Source of the DNA: a virus
IMG/VR virus record: IMGVR_UViG_3300020177_000015
Span: 1 to 43,294 of that record
Reading direction: 5' to 3' (one strand)
Length of the DNA: 43,294 bases
Positions within the stretch are counted from its first letter, which is position 1; each line of letters opens with the position of its first letter. The position numbers and the translations under genes are program-made. Positions 23,788 through 31,580 of this stretch are shown here, piece by piece. The notes under the pieces were generated by a model. That model was not told the DNA's origin. It worked only from the letters and a program-made list of their open reading frames with translations, and searched no databases.

Positions 23788-24278
23788 TGTACAAAGTTCG
23801 TAAAATAAACTTTGGATGGTATAGAAGGCGGCATGGTATTCTTTTGGAGAATCTGCCGCCTTCAAAGCAACGATTCATGGTAGAGAATGATTATCTGAAA
23901 TGGTTAGAACCAGATCCACAGGTATATGAAATCATATTTAAAGTGGAGGATATGAATGACCATGAAAAGAATCCTAACCGCATTCTTTGGAATCCTTTTA
24001 GAGAAACGTTTACTAGCATAAAAGAATTAGAAAAAGATTCCGATTTAGTAGATTGGAATTGTGGAATCTGTAAAGCTGATATTAAATCAAGAATGGATTC
24101 TAAGAAAGTAGAAAACTTTGTTTGTAAGAAATGCTCAGAGGCTCATAACTCACGGAATAAAAGGGTTGATCAAAGGATAATAGATTCGTCCATTAAATTT
24201 ACTAAACACTGTAAATCTCTTCTAAAAGGTGAACAGAGGGAGTTCCTCACCTATGTACGCAGATCATCTAAGGGCTAA
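23787..24278 (+). CDS. Hypothetical protein with a Cys4 zinc ribbon
   Basis: A 163-residue basic protein. The N-terminal 85 residues are unlike anything I recognise (FGWYRRRHGILLENLPPSKQRFMVEN). The C-terminal half has two Cys pairs, CGICK (near residue 92) and CKKC (near 113), a spacing typical of a zinc ribbon, followed by a basic helical tail (NSRNKRVDQRIIDSSIKF). It could bind nucleic acid or be a small structural protein. It is translationally coupled to the Pro-rich protein and converges with the reverse-strand gene, overlapping it by 15 bases. Confidence 0.68.
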   Translation: MYKVRKINFGWYRRRHGILLENLPPSKQRFMVENDYLKWLEPDPQVYEIIFKVEDMNDHEKNPNRILWNPFRETFTSIKELEKDSDLVDWNCGICKADIKSRMDSKKVENFVCKKCSEAHNSRNKRVDQRIIDSSIKFTKHCKSLLKGEQREFLTYVRRSSKG

Positions 24279-25058
24279 TGCCTCGTCTATAGTTATCTTT
24301 TTAAATGCGTTAAGTTTGCTCGTAGGGCATGCATTAAATATTTGGATATCTTTACCTTTTAGTAACTCTTTAATAACATTAAATCCTGGTAAGAATTGAT
24401 CTTTATAAATATTCTCACCAGTTGCATTTACTGGGTACCCATCATGGAAGTGGCTATTTTTTCCATTATTACCCATATCATATCCTAAAAGAACAATTCT
24501 TTTTGCACCTAAATGGATTGCTAAATTAATTGCTGCATAGCCGCTATTATTACCATGTGCTAAAGTATCTCTCGCAGTTTCTAAACCAAATTTTTGACCC
24601 TTTCTAAGAATATGAATTGTCTTATCTTCATAAGGCATTGCTCTAACGGTAAATTTTAAGCCTTTAAAATTATGAATCTTTTCTTTAAGCCATGCATATA
24701 TTCTACCATCTGTCCAATACATAGCATTAGCATGCGGCCAAAACTCTATAGCTTTATTTATTGCAATAGTCTTTTTACCTTTTAATCTATTCCACTCAAA
24801 TCCTTTTAATGATGGCCCTCCACCTATTAAGTAAACCGTTTCACCTTGCCAAATAGGCTCAATTGGCTTAAATGTCTTTGGGGTAATATAAGGTTCCTTT
24901 CTTTTTATCTCTGCTTTTGCCACTTGTGTTGATACCGTAACTTTTTTAACTACTTTATTTCTTTGAACACCTTTAACTATTCTGCTAGGATTATTTGCAG
25001 AATCGTCTTTAGGTAAAAGTATATCAACCCTCTTTCTAAGTTTTCTTATGCGGCGCAT
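24264..25058 (-). CDS. DUF115/sialyltransferase-like protein
   Basis: A 264-residue protein and the only convincing reverse-strand gene in the window. A basic N-terminal extension (about 70 residues) precedes a Rossmann-like domain with VYLIGGGPSLKGFEWNRLKGKKTIAINKA (the G-x-GPSL motif of DUF115 and GT42-like proteins). Then come MYWTDGRIY, and a later AHGNNSGYAAINLAIHLGAKRIVLLGYDMG followed by SHFHDGYP. Related phage proteins are often left unnamed. A nucleotide-sugar (CMP-sugar type) or sugar-modification role is possible but not shown. Orientation, placement between two replication/head blocks and an own upstream region mark it as an independently acquired gene. Its upstream region (25059-25127) is shared, divergently, with the clamp-loader gene. 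Confidence 0.65.
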   Translation of the reverse strand: MRRIRKLRKRVDILLPKDDSANNPSRIVKGVQRNKVVKKVTVSTQVAKAEIKRKEPYITPKTFKPIEPIWQGETVYLIGGGPSLKGFEWNRLKGKKTIAINKAIEFWPHANAMYWTDGRIYAWLKEKIHNFKGLKFTVRAMPYEDKTIHILRKGQKFGLETARDTLAHGNNSGYAAINLAIHLGAKRIVLLGYDMGNNGKNSHFHDGYPVNATGENIYKDQFLPGFNVIKELLKGKDIQIFNACPTSKLNAFKKITIDEALALR

Positions 25059-25106
25059 AGGTCAGTTTTTTTATTTATTCCTTTTGAAACCATATCCAAT
25101 TTTTAC

Positions 25107-25119
25107 ATATAAAAATAAA
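25107..25119 (+). promoter_or_regulatory. AT box in the divergent intergenic region before the clamp loader
   Basis: ATATAAAAATAAA ends 8 bases before the clamp-loader ATG. The 69-base gap between the reverse-strand gene and gp44 must hold initiation signals for both directions; on the reverse strand I see only A/T-rich sequence with no clear box. Confidence 0.4.
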
Positions 25120-25127
25120 TCTATTTT

Positions 25128-26090
25128 ATGAAGAATGTACAAAACATACTCTTAACAGAAAAGTATCGGCCTCAATCTTTAGATGATCTTATTACCCCTA
25201 AACGAGTTGGTGATAAATTGGCAAAGGGAGTTTATCAGCATTTACTTTTACACGGTAGCCCTGGTACTGGTAAGACATCTGCTGCAAAGGCAATGGTTAA
25301 ACATTTTAAACATCCTTATCTTTACATTAATGCATCAACCGACACATCAGTAGATATTGTAAGAAATCGCATTACTGATTTTTGTGCAAATCGTTCTATC
25401 ATGGATGAACCTGGTAAACTGAAGGTTATTATTCTTGATGAGATTGATGGTGTATCTGATCAATTCTTTAAAGCTCTTCGCGCTACGATGGATCAATTTA
25501 ATGTTAATGCAAGATTTATTGCAACATGTAATTACATTAATAAAGTACCGGACCCAATTCAGTCCAGATTTGAAATGATTGATTTTGATTTTTCAAAAGA
25601 AGAAGAGACTGAAATTATGAAAGGTTACATAATGAGAGTTTTACAAATCTGCAAAGAAGAGGGGTTAGGAATTGATAAACATGCTGCGGTTGAATTAGTA
25701 AAAAGAAAATTTCCAGATCTTCGTAATATGCTTAATACAATCCAAGGATTTAAATCTCAAGGATTGGAAACTGTTAATGTAGAAGATATTAAGAAGTTTA
25801 GTTCAGTCTATAAAGATATCTATGACCTTGTTATTGATGGAACTGATCCTGTAAAAAATTATCAATATATGTTATCAAATTATGCAAATAGAACTGATGA
25901 TGTACTTTCTTCTCTAGGTGCAGAATTTATAGATTTTATAAAACAGGATAGGCAATCATATACTCAATTCATACCACAGATAATTGTAACGGTTGCAAAA
26001 TATCAATCACAAAGGCAACAGGTAATTGATCCTGCAGTATCAATGCTTGCTTGTATCTATGAACTGCAATCAATAGTAAATGAAGCATGA
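25128..26090 (+). CDS. gp44: Clamp loader large subunit (T4 gp44-like)
   Basis: A 320-residue AAA+ ATPase, the same length class as T4 gp44 (319). EKYRPQSLDDLI at the N-terminus is the RFC signature. Walker A is GSPGTGKT (residues 43-50), and the Walker B DExx-type sequence is VIILDEIDGVSD (Asp104-Glu105). Sensor 1 is RFIATCNYINKV, and the arginine-finger region reads QSRFE, where many loaders have SRC. Four copies, with a small subunit, would open the gp45-like clamp encoded at 2769 and load it on DNA. The stop overlaps the ATG of the following 53-residue ORF (ATGA). No clear gp62 (small subunit) is recognised next to it. Confidence 0.93.
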   Translation: MKNVQNILLTEKYRPQSLDDLITPKRVGDKLAKGVYQHLLLHGSPGTGKTSAAKAMVKHFKHPYLYINASTDTSVDIVRNRITDFCANRSIMDEPGKLKVIILDEIDGVSDQFFKALRATMDQFNVNARFIATCNYINKVPDPIQSRFEMIDFDFSKEEETEIMKGYIMRVLQICKEEGLGIDKHAAVELVKRKFPDLRNMLNTIQGFKSQGLETVNVEDIKKFSSVYKDIYDLVIDGTDPVKNYQYMLSNYANRTDDVLSSLGAEFIDFIKQDRQSYTQFIPQIIVTVAKYQSQRQQVIDPAVSMLACIYELQSIVNEA

Positions 26091-26248
26091 CACCAGAATT
26101 TTTAGATCAACTAATCAAACTCTATCCTAATAATTATGAATTAGGAAATGCAGTTAGAGCATTTTGGCATATGAAAAGAGACAAGCCTAATTTAAGCCTT
26201 GTTGAGTTAGAAAATGAATTTCTCCGTAACTTTCAGAATGGCATCTAA
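26087..26248 (+). CDS. Small 53-residue hypothetical protein
   Basis: A complete ORF begins at ATG 26087, overlapping the clamp-loader stop (ATGA), and ends at TAA 26248. The product (starting MTPEFLDQLIKLYPNNYELG, ending NFQNGI) is helical, with one Trp and alternating charged residues. ATGA coupling and uniform phage-like codons support a real gene. It sits where T4 has gene 62 (clamp-loader small subunit, 187 residues), but it is far shorter and shows no similarity I can see. The function is unknown. Confidence 0.65.
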   Translation: MTPEFLDQLIKLYPNNYELGNAVRAFWHMKRDKPNLSLVELENEFLRNFQNGI

Positions 26249-26278
26249 CTTGTTATAATTAAATTAAATACTAATAAT

Positions 26279-27502
26279 ATGAAGAAAACCGGCAGACATA
26301 CATTTGTCATCGACGGAAACTACTTTTTGTTTAGGACTCTATATGTTATACCTAGCCGTTCAAAAAAGAAAGGTTTATTAGGTACTGATGAAGAGGTCCA
26401 ATCATTTGTCAAAAAATTGGCAACCGATTTTGCTTATCAGATCCGATTATTTGAAGGACTTATAGATCGTGTTGTTTGGACAGTAGATTCTAGGTCATGG
26501 CGTAAAGACTTTTACCCAGAAGCTGATTATAAGGGTAACCGTAAGCAGGACAGTAATATTAACTGGGATAATTTCTCTAAAGCTACATCTGATTTTATTT
26601 CCATTCTATCTAAGCAAGGTGTTATCATTTCTAAAATTGATGGTGCTGAAGGTGATGATCTTATGTATGCGTGGAATACAGAATCACTCGCAAATGACAA
26701 ATCAGTAATCATGTTTACTGGTGATAGGGATCTTGTTCAATTAGTAGATAAGAGTAAAAACAATAATACCCATACTATTCTATTTTCACCAGCACATAAG
26801 AAGCTGTACACTTACCAAGGATTTTCTGAATGGTTAGATACTGAGGATGTTTCAGAAACTTCTGATGATGTATTTGATGTTCTTAAGGTTTCTGTTTCTC
26901 CAGAAAACCAAGCCAAGAAATTACTTAAAGACTTGGTTAAAAAGAAAAAGGCATCTATTATTGAAATAGACCCAGAAGACTTCCGTTTCCGTAAAGTTCT
27001 TACTGGTGATGCTGGCGATAATGTTCCTCCTGCATATTACTATACTTCAAAAAATCGTAGATACGGTATCAGTGAGAAAAAGGCAACTGCTATCATTGCA
27101 GAGTTTAAAGAAAAACATGGCCATCTTTCTCATATGTATCTTTATAATGAAGAGTATGTAACTGATTTAGCCAATATGGTTATTCGGGTTATGAATGCAA
27201 AACATATGAGCCGAGAGCAAATTATTGCAAATATTAAATCTAATGTTAATCTTATGGTTCTTGCTGCTGAATCAATCCCAGAAGGTATTTTGGATGAAAT
27301 GTTTAAATATGTTGAATCTAAAATGAATCAGAAAGGACTACAATTAAAGACTATCTCTACTATGAAATCCTTATTGGAAGGAACTGAATATGCAAAAGAA
27401 GTTGACAGTTCCTTTAAGGCATCGTTCTTTAAAGATGACGATGATGATGAGGGTGATCTTTCTTTTATTAAGGACACTAAAAAACAAGATAAGATTTTTT
27501 AA
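26279..27502 (+). CDS. rnh: 5'-3' exonuclease / RNase H (T4 Rnh-like, FEN family)
   Basis: A 407-residue FEN-fold nuclease, about 100 residues longer than T4 RNase H. Motifs in order are VIDGNYFLFRTLY (metal-binding Asp), the ADYKGNRK Lys/Arg segment, KIDGAEGDDLMYAW and TGDRDLVQLV (acidic cluster). RKVLTGDAGDNVPP then leads into a helix-hairpin-helix-type region ending in YGISEKKATAII. It would remove RNA primers and 5' flaps on the lagging strand. Extra length comes from an insertion around residues 185-235 and an acidic C-terminal tail (DDDDDEGDLSFIKD) ending KKQDKIF, possibly a partner-binding peptide. It starts 30 bases after the 53-residue ORF. Confidence 0.9.
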   Translation: MKKTGRHTFVIDGNYFLFRTLYVIPSRSKKKGLLGTDEEVQSFVKKLATDFAYQIRLFEGLIDRVVWTVDSRSWRKDFYPEADYKGNRKQDSNINWDNFSKATSDFISILSKQGVIISKIDGAEGDDLMYAWNTESLANDKSVIMFTGDRDLVQLVDKSKNNNTHTILFSPAHKKLYTYQGFSEWLDTEDVSETSDDVFDVLKVSVSPENQAKKLLKDLVKKKKASIIEIDPEDFRFRKVLTGDAGDNVPPAYYYTSKNRRYGISEKKATAIIAEFKEKHGHLSHMYLYNEEYVTDLANMVIRVMNAKHMSREQIIANIKSNVNLMVLAAESIPEGILDEMFKYVESKMNQKGLQLKTISTMKSLLEGTEYAKEVDSSFKASFFKDDDDDEGDLSFIKDTKKQDKIF

Positions 27503-27521
27503 ACATATTGCAATTACTTCA

Positions 27522-27529
27522 TATAAATA
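27522..27529 (+). promoter_or_regulatory. TATAAATA box (exact T4 late -10 sequence)
   Basis: TATAAATA lies 11 bases before the ATG at 27541. It is the exact T4 late consensus, whereas most other boxes here read TATATAAA. AGGAG at 27536-27540 touches the ATG and is too close to act as a Shine-Dalgarno sequence. Confidence 0.45.
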
Positions 27530-27540
27530 TAAAATAGGAG

Positions 27541-27957
27541 ATGAAATTATTTGACTATATAAAAGTTCTTTTCGGAAAGGATGAACAGTGGGATAAAGTA
27601 ACAAACTATGATAAGTCTAAAAACTCTTTTATGACTAATCGGTTTATGAGTATTAAGTTTCCTATTCAAGCAAACTTATTTAATTCTCTTAAAACAGATC
27701 CGGCCGGTCAAGCCGAGGCATGGAGATTGGTCGCATCAAAGTTTAATAGGGTTCCTGGATTTATTTACACAAAGGTAAAAAAGTCACCAAAAGAAAAAGC
27801 AAAGGAATGGTCACCTAATCCTAAAGCTTTAGAACAATATATGAAGTTCAATGAAATTGGTGAACGTGAATATAAAGAAGCACTAAAATATGACCCATTA
27901 CAAGTTCGTTCTGCGATAGATATATTAGAAAAACAGATGGGTAATGATGCTAATTGA
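27541..27957 (+). CDS. Hypothetical protein in the replication block
   Basis: A 138-residue basic protein of unknown family. The N-terminus LFDYIKVLFGKDEQWDKVTNYDKSKNSFMTNRFMSIKFP suggests a folded domain. The centre has FNRVPGFIYTKVKKSPKEKAKEW, and the C-terminus is a helix (GEREYKEALKYDPLQVRSAIDILEKQ). It follows RNase H and overlaps the next ORF by 14 bases, so both belong to one unit. Clamp-loader small subunit or a replication accessory factor are possibilities suggested only by position. Confidence 0.65.
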   Translation: MKLFDYIKVLFGKDEQWDKVTNYDKSKNSFMTNRFMSIKFPIQANLFNSLKTDPAGQAEAWRLVASKFNRVPGFIYTKVKKSPKEKAKEWSPNPKALEQYMKFNEIGEREYKEALKYDPLQVRSAIDILEKQMGNDAN

Positions 27958-28615
27958 TAACACCTTTGAACTAGGAATTCCAACACATATAAAATTTACT
28001 CTTTTTAAGTATGATTACTTTGATAGTATAATTATTAGTAGAGTAAAAAAAGAGTGTAAGAATTTAAACTTATCAAAAGATGGTAATGAATATACTGTTA
28101 AAGTATCTTCTTTTCTTAATGCTATAAAAACAAGTAAGCGTTTACGTACCGAAATAGAAAAAGCTGAAAATTCTGGTTTTTTACCTAATCCTGCACTTAA
28201 GCCTAATTCTGTTTACTTTATTGTTTCTATTTTAAGTAGATTAGAAAATTTAGAATTTCTAACTTTTAGTGTAAATGATGATAAAAAATACACAAGATTA
28301 GTTAAAGGCGAATCTGGGCATGTCTTAAGTTTTTATTTCAGTATTCTTGAAGGCATTTTTGATTTAACACAGCTCTTGGATAGAAAAGAATTAGATATTT
28401 TTAATAAGACACTTATTGAATATAGGATCATGGATAACAAGTATCTTGATAGAAAGCCTTATTTCTATATGAAAGCTAGTGCTTTATTAGATATCTTAAC
28501 TTCAATGGAAATTGATGGCAAACTAGATGCATATGGGATTATTGATCAAATAGATCCTAAATTAGAGGAAGACGATCCTATCTTAGTTGTCAAAACAGAT
28601 TACACCCCATATTAA
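27944..28615 (+). CDS. Hypothetical protein
   Basis: A 223-residue protein that I do not recognise. It shows alternating beta and helical segments (FELGIPTHIKFTLFKYDYFD, YTVKVSSFLNAIKTSKRLRTEIEK, FYFSILEGIFDLTQLLDRKELD), with no signal peptide or membrane helix. Two adjacent ATG codons (27944, 27947) can start it; both overlap the end of the upstream 138-residue gene, indicating translational coupling. The stop is followed after 6 bases by a late-type box. Confidence 0.62.
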   Translation: MMLIDNTFELGIPTHIKFTLFKYDYFDSIIISRVKKECKNLNLSKDGNEYTVKVSSFLNAIKTSKRLRTEIEKAENSGFLPNPALKPNSVYFIVSILSRLENLEFLTFSVNDDKKYTRLVKGESGHVLSFYFSILEGIFDLTQLLDRKELDIFNKTLIEYRIMDNKYLDRKPYFYMKASALLDILTSMEIDGKLDAYGIIDQIDPKLEEDDPILVVKTDYTPY

Positions 28616-28621
28616 GTAGAA

Positions 28622-28629
28622 TATATAAA
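28622..28629 (+). promoter_or_regulatory. Late-type box TATATAAA abutting a start codon
   Basis: TATATAAA ends two bases before the ATG at 28632. If it acts as a -10 box, the transcript would begin inside the start codon or later, so it either serves a leaderless message or a downstream start, or is not used for this gene. Confidence 0.4.
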
Positions 28630-28631
28630 TC

Positions 28632-29156
28632 ATGATAAGAAGGGATTCATACACATTTACAGGAAATGAAAATTTACCATCTGAATCTTGGATTCCGTAT
28701 TTTTCGCAATCCACTGTTGGTAATTCATATACAATTTTATGGAATGATACTGATGATGAATTAATGATGTCCAATACTGAATATGAGTTTTCAACATATC
28801 AGCCTTTCTTTAATGAATTATTTAATGGAGCTAATGTTTTATCTATAGGTTATGGTATAGGTTTTATTAATGATGAAATTACAAGAAATAAAGCTACTAT
28901 GACTGTCATAGAACTTCATCCAGAAGTTGTTGCATTGGAAACTAGAAATATTGAAAATATTACAATGATATATGCAGATGCATATAACTGTGATTATCAA
29001 AAACTATTTCCAACTGAAAAATTTGACATTATCTTATTTGACCCATCAGGGTATGATAATCCTAATAAAAACTTTCCAAGAAACCCTCTAAACGAAATCT
29101 TAACACCTGACGGTATAATGATGAGATGGAGTCATGCAGGATGTCACTTAGTTTAA
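28632..29156 (+). CDS. Small SAM-binding methyltransferase / spermidine-synthase-like protein
   Basis: A 174-residue protein with a minimal class I Rossmann methyltransferase core. The glycine-rich motif I is VLSIGYGIGFINDEI, the acidic end of strand 2 is MTVIELHPEVVALE, MIYADAYNCDY follows, and motif IV-like FDIILFDPSGYDNP is next, then the PDGIMMRWSHAG strand. The arrangement resembles the core of spermidine-synthase-like proteins, without the usual N-terminal beta domain. The substrate is unknown. It begins directly after a late-type box and is followed by another such box, so it may be a late gene among virion genes. Confidence 0.6.
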   Translation: MIRRDSYTFTGNENLPSESWIPYFSQSTVGNSYTILWNDTDDELMMSNTEYEFSTYQPFFNELFNGANVLSIGYGIGFINDEITRNKATMTVIELHPEVVALETRNIENITMIYADAYNCDYQKLFPTEKFDIILFDPSGYDNPNKNFPRNPLNEILTPDGIMMRWSHAGCHLV

Positions 29157-29174
29157 CCTGTTAATTTCTAAGAA

Positions 29175-29182
29175 TATATAAA
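29175..29182 (+). promoter_or_regulatory. Late-type promoter box TATATAAA
   Basis: TATATAAA followed by C ends 16 bases before the ATG at 29199. Confidence 0.58.
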
Positions 29183-29198
29183 CAAATAATGTTTGTAT

Positions 29199-29594
29199 AT
29201 GAAATCATTTCTTAGAAGATGTTGTGATTCAAAGCGAGAATGTGTTACTTACCTTGTTGTTTTTCTATGGGTATCAGTAGGTGTATTAGCTACTTATTTT
29301 GACACCGATTTTACTCAATTAGCCGGATACTTTATTTCTCTTACTGGATTCGTTGCTTCTTATATCTTTGGTGAAAGTATGAGACCTAGCGAAGATACTT
29401 CAATTTTTCTAAAAGGAAAAAATAGTAAAAGAGAAGTCTTAATGTATATAACAATTGCTTTATGGGCAATCGTAGGTATATGGGTCATTGTAAAGAACGC
29501 GGATTTAATAGGAGCCAGCGCTTACTTTGCTGCACTAACACCATTCGTAGGATCTTACATTATTGGAGAAACATTTAAAAAAGAAAATTCTTAA
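29199..29594 (+). CDS. Small membrane protein made of an internal duplication
   Basis: A 131-residue protein from ATG 29199 (the TTG at 29193 is less likely). It has four hydrophobic segments in two homologous halves. KRECVTYLVVFLW with VASYIFGESM in the first matches KREVLMYITIALW with VGSYIIGETF in the second; both halves also share the VG, A-YF and LT-FV spacing. The N-terminus is basic with two Cys. It has the size and hydrophobicity of a holin or a small phage inner-membrane protein, but I cannot assign either. It sits in the late region, and the next structural gene starts directly after its stop. Confidence 0.65.
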   Translation: MKSFLRRCCDSKRECVTYLVVFLWVSVGVLATYFDTDFTQLAGYFISLTGFVASYIFGESMRPSEDTSIFLKGKNSKREVLMYITIALWAIVGIWVIVKNADLIGASAYFAALTPFVGSYIIGETFKKENS

Positions 29595-31550
29595 ATGGCA
29601 GTTAACGGAACAACCACAGACGCAAACGGTGATGCTATACTTATAAGCCTACAAGAACCCTATAAAAATGTTGTTGAGGTTGTAGGATACTCTGATGTTA
29701 CTAAAGGGGAAAACACTGGAGTTTATTTTAATAAACAGTTTAGGTGGGGAACCGATGGTGTCACTTATTCTGATTACGTGGCACTTACAAATGCGAATCT
29801 AGAGGCCTTACTATTAGATCCAAATAAACCATTTTGGATTCAGTATAGGTATGAACAGGTGGGCGATGGCACATTGGAATTTGAATCTATTGCTCTAGAA
29901 TTAGTAACAGATGGTGGAATTATCTGTAAAGTTCCGCAAGTTCAGTGTGGAGCTGAAGGCTGTGTTGGCGTTCCTAACCTAGTAGTAGATTGCTGTGGAG
30001 GATCTTGGAATCCTTATGATTTAAGTAGAGCTTCGTCGATGTATAATCAACTATCAGCAGTAGCATCTAACTTATTTGGGTTCTGTGTTGACTATTTTAA
30101 GACAAAAGCTGACCAAAGAAGTCGAGATGTTATACTTAAAGAATATTCTTTATTTGATGTTATATCAGAAGCCGAAGTAAAAATACTTATTCCTGATAAC
30201 GAATTACCTACAAGAGAAATCCAGTTTAATCCAATGATGATGGATTTTCCTGTGCAGTTTGAAGTTCATATTGTTAAGTCTGCATTTGAACAAGTGTTCG
30301 GTGTTGGTGCAAAACCAGAAATGAGAGACTATCTATACTTTAAACAGTATATGAATAGAATGTACGAAATTGATGCTGTTGCGGAAGCAGATGATTTTCT
30401 TTACTCAGGATCTTATTGGAGAGTAAGTCTTGTTCCGTACCAACAAAGAACTGCAGTTGGGTTTGATAATACCCTAGAAGGTAAAAATGCAGAAATTGAT
30501 ACTAAGGCTCTTGTATCTGATCTTAATAAATTTAAACAAGAAAGAGAAGATGAATTTGCAGATGTAAGAAAACCTAATCAGTATAATACTATAGGTACAT
30601 TAGCAAATGATTATGTTAGAAGAATCTTAGATAAGAAGCTTATTATTAAAGAAGAAAATGTTTATAATGAATGGACTATCATTTCAAAGTATCATTATAA
30701 GTTAGGTTCTATGGCAAGAGGAACTGAAGCCATAGAATATAGATATAATCAAGGGTGGGCTCAAACTGATGATAGGGCATTTACATTTTGGTTAAATCCA
30801 CAATACACAACACCTGTTGGAAAAAATATACTTATCTTATCAATTGTAGATAAAGGTGGTAAAGTACAGTTTAATACAGGCGGGTTACCTACATTTGGTC
30901 AGGCTTTAAATATTGGAGACTGGGTATCTGTGAGTGGTACTAATTCATATAATGGCATTCATAAAATAATTGAAATCAACGGTGATTCTATTGTACTAGA
31001 TGAATCCTTTATAGATGATGCTACTTCAGGGACCCCTAAATTTAATAAAGAAGCTAGTAATAATTTCATGGTATATGAAAATGAATTATTACCTCCTACT
31101 AATTTTGTTTCTATGACTTATACTAGTAATTGGTTCATTATGAAAATTAATGAAACTTATTATAAGTGGAAGCTATCTCAACCTCTTCTTAAAGATGAAT
31201 GGTATGCATTAGTTATAAACTTAAATGCAACTGCAAGACAGCTAAGTCTATTTGTCTATAATACACCAGCTCAAACCGGCGCGATTAATCCAGAGTTTAC
31301 TGCAACATTAACTAAGATATTTAATGAGACTAAAGTATATGACTTGGTTAATGTTCCTAATGATCAATCTTGGAAACTATTGGGTTGCCAAACAGATTTA
31401 ACAAATATTAGAATTTGGAAAAAGCCAATAGAAGAAGAGCTGCATAGCTTAATCTTAAGTCAATATGTTGTTAAGGATACACATTTAACTCTCCTTTTAG
31501 ACAATGCTTCTCCTGAACTGTTACTACCAACAGTTTCTGATGCCCGATAA
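29595..31550 (+). CDS. Large virion structural protein with a LamG-like C-terminus
   Basis: A 651-residue protein with no membrane segment. Residues 1-110 look beta-rich (FRWGTDGVTYSDYVALTN). A cysteine cluster follows at about 110-140 (CKVPQVQCGAEGCVG and VVDCCGG). A middle domain contains FPVQFEVHIVKSAFEQVFGVGAKPEMRDYLYF and FLYSGSYWRVSLVPYQQRTAVG. The C-terminal 200 residues resemble a concanavalin/LamG-like fold (FTFWLNPQYT, DEWYALVINLNATARQLSLFVY, LTNIRIWKKPIEEELHSLILS). It lies before the small terminase gene, where T4 has neck genes 13-15, so a neck, collar or decoration role is possible. The T4 counterpart, if any, is not recognised. Confidence 0.68.
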   Translation: MAVNGTTTDANGDAILISLQEPYKNVVEVVGYSDVTKGENTGVYFNKQFRWGTDGVTYSDYVALTNANLEALLLDPNKPFWIQYRYEQVGDGTLEFESIALELVTDGGIICKVPQVQCGAEGCVGVPNLVVDCCGGSWNPYDLSRASSMYNQLSAVASNLFGFCVDYFKTKADQRSRDVILKEYSLFDVISEAEVKILIPDNELPTREIQFNPMMMDFPVQFEVHIVKSAFEQVFGVGAKPEMRDYLYFKQYMNRMYEIDAVAEADDFLYSGSYWRVSLVPYQQRTAVGFDNTLEGKNAEIDTKALVSDLNKFKQEREDEFADVRKPNQYNTIGTLANDYVRRILDKKLIIKEENVYNEWTIISKYHYKLGSMARGTEAIEYRYNQGWAQTDDRAFTFWLNPQYTTPVGKNILILSIVDKGGKVQFNTGGLPTFGQALNIGDWVSVSGTNSYNGIHKIIEINGDSIVLDESFIDDATSGTPKFNKEASNNFMVYENELLPPTNFVSMTYTSNWFIMKINETYYKWKLSQPLLKDEWYALVINLNATARQLSLFVYNTPAQTGAINPEFTATLTKIFNETKVYDLVNVPNDQSWKLLGCQTDLTNIRIWKKPIEEELHSLILSQYVVKDTHLTLLLDNASPELLLPTVSDAR

Positions 31551-31557
31551 CTCGGAA

Positions 31558-31565
31558 TATATAAT
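31558..31565 (+). promoter_or_regulatory. Late-type box TATATAAT before the terminase genes
   Basis: TATATAAT ends 15 bases before the small-terminase ATG; it differs from TATATAAA in the last base. Confidence 0.52.
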
Positions 31566-31580
31566 ACAAATTTAGTATTA

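Noticed and set aside
24227-24252. AGGTG/CACCT inverted repeat near the convergent gene ends as a bidirectional terminator
   Set aside because: The stem is only five pairs, lies inside the coding sequence and has no T run on either strand.
27536-27540. AGGAG as a Shine-Dalgarno sequence
   Set aside because: It directly touches the ATG at 27541, leaving no spacer.
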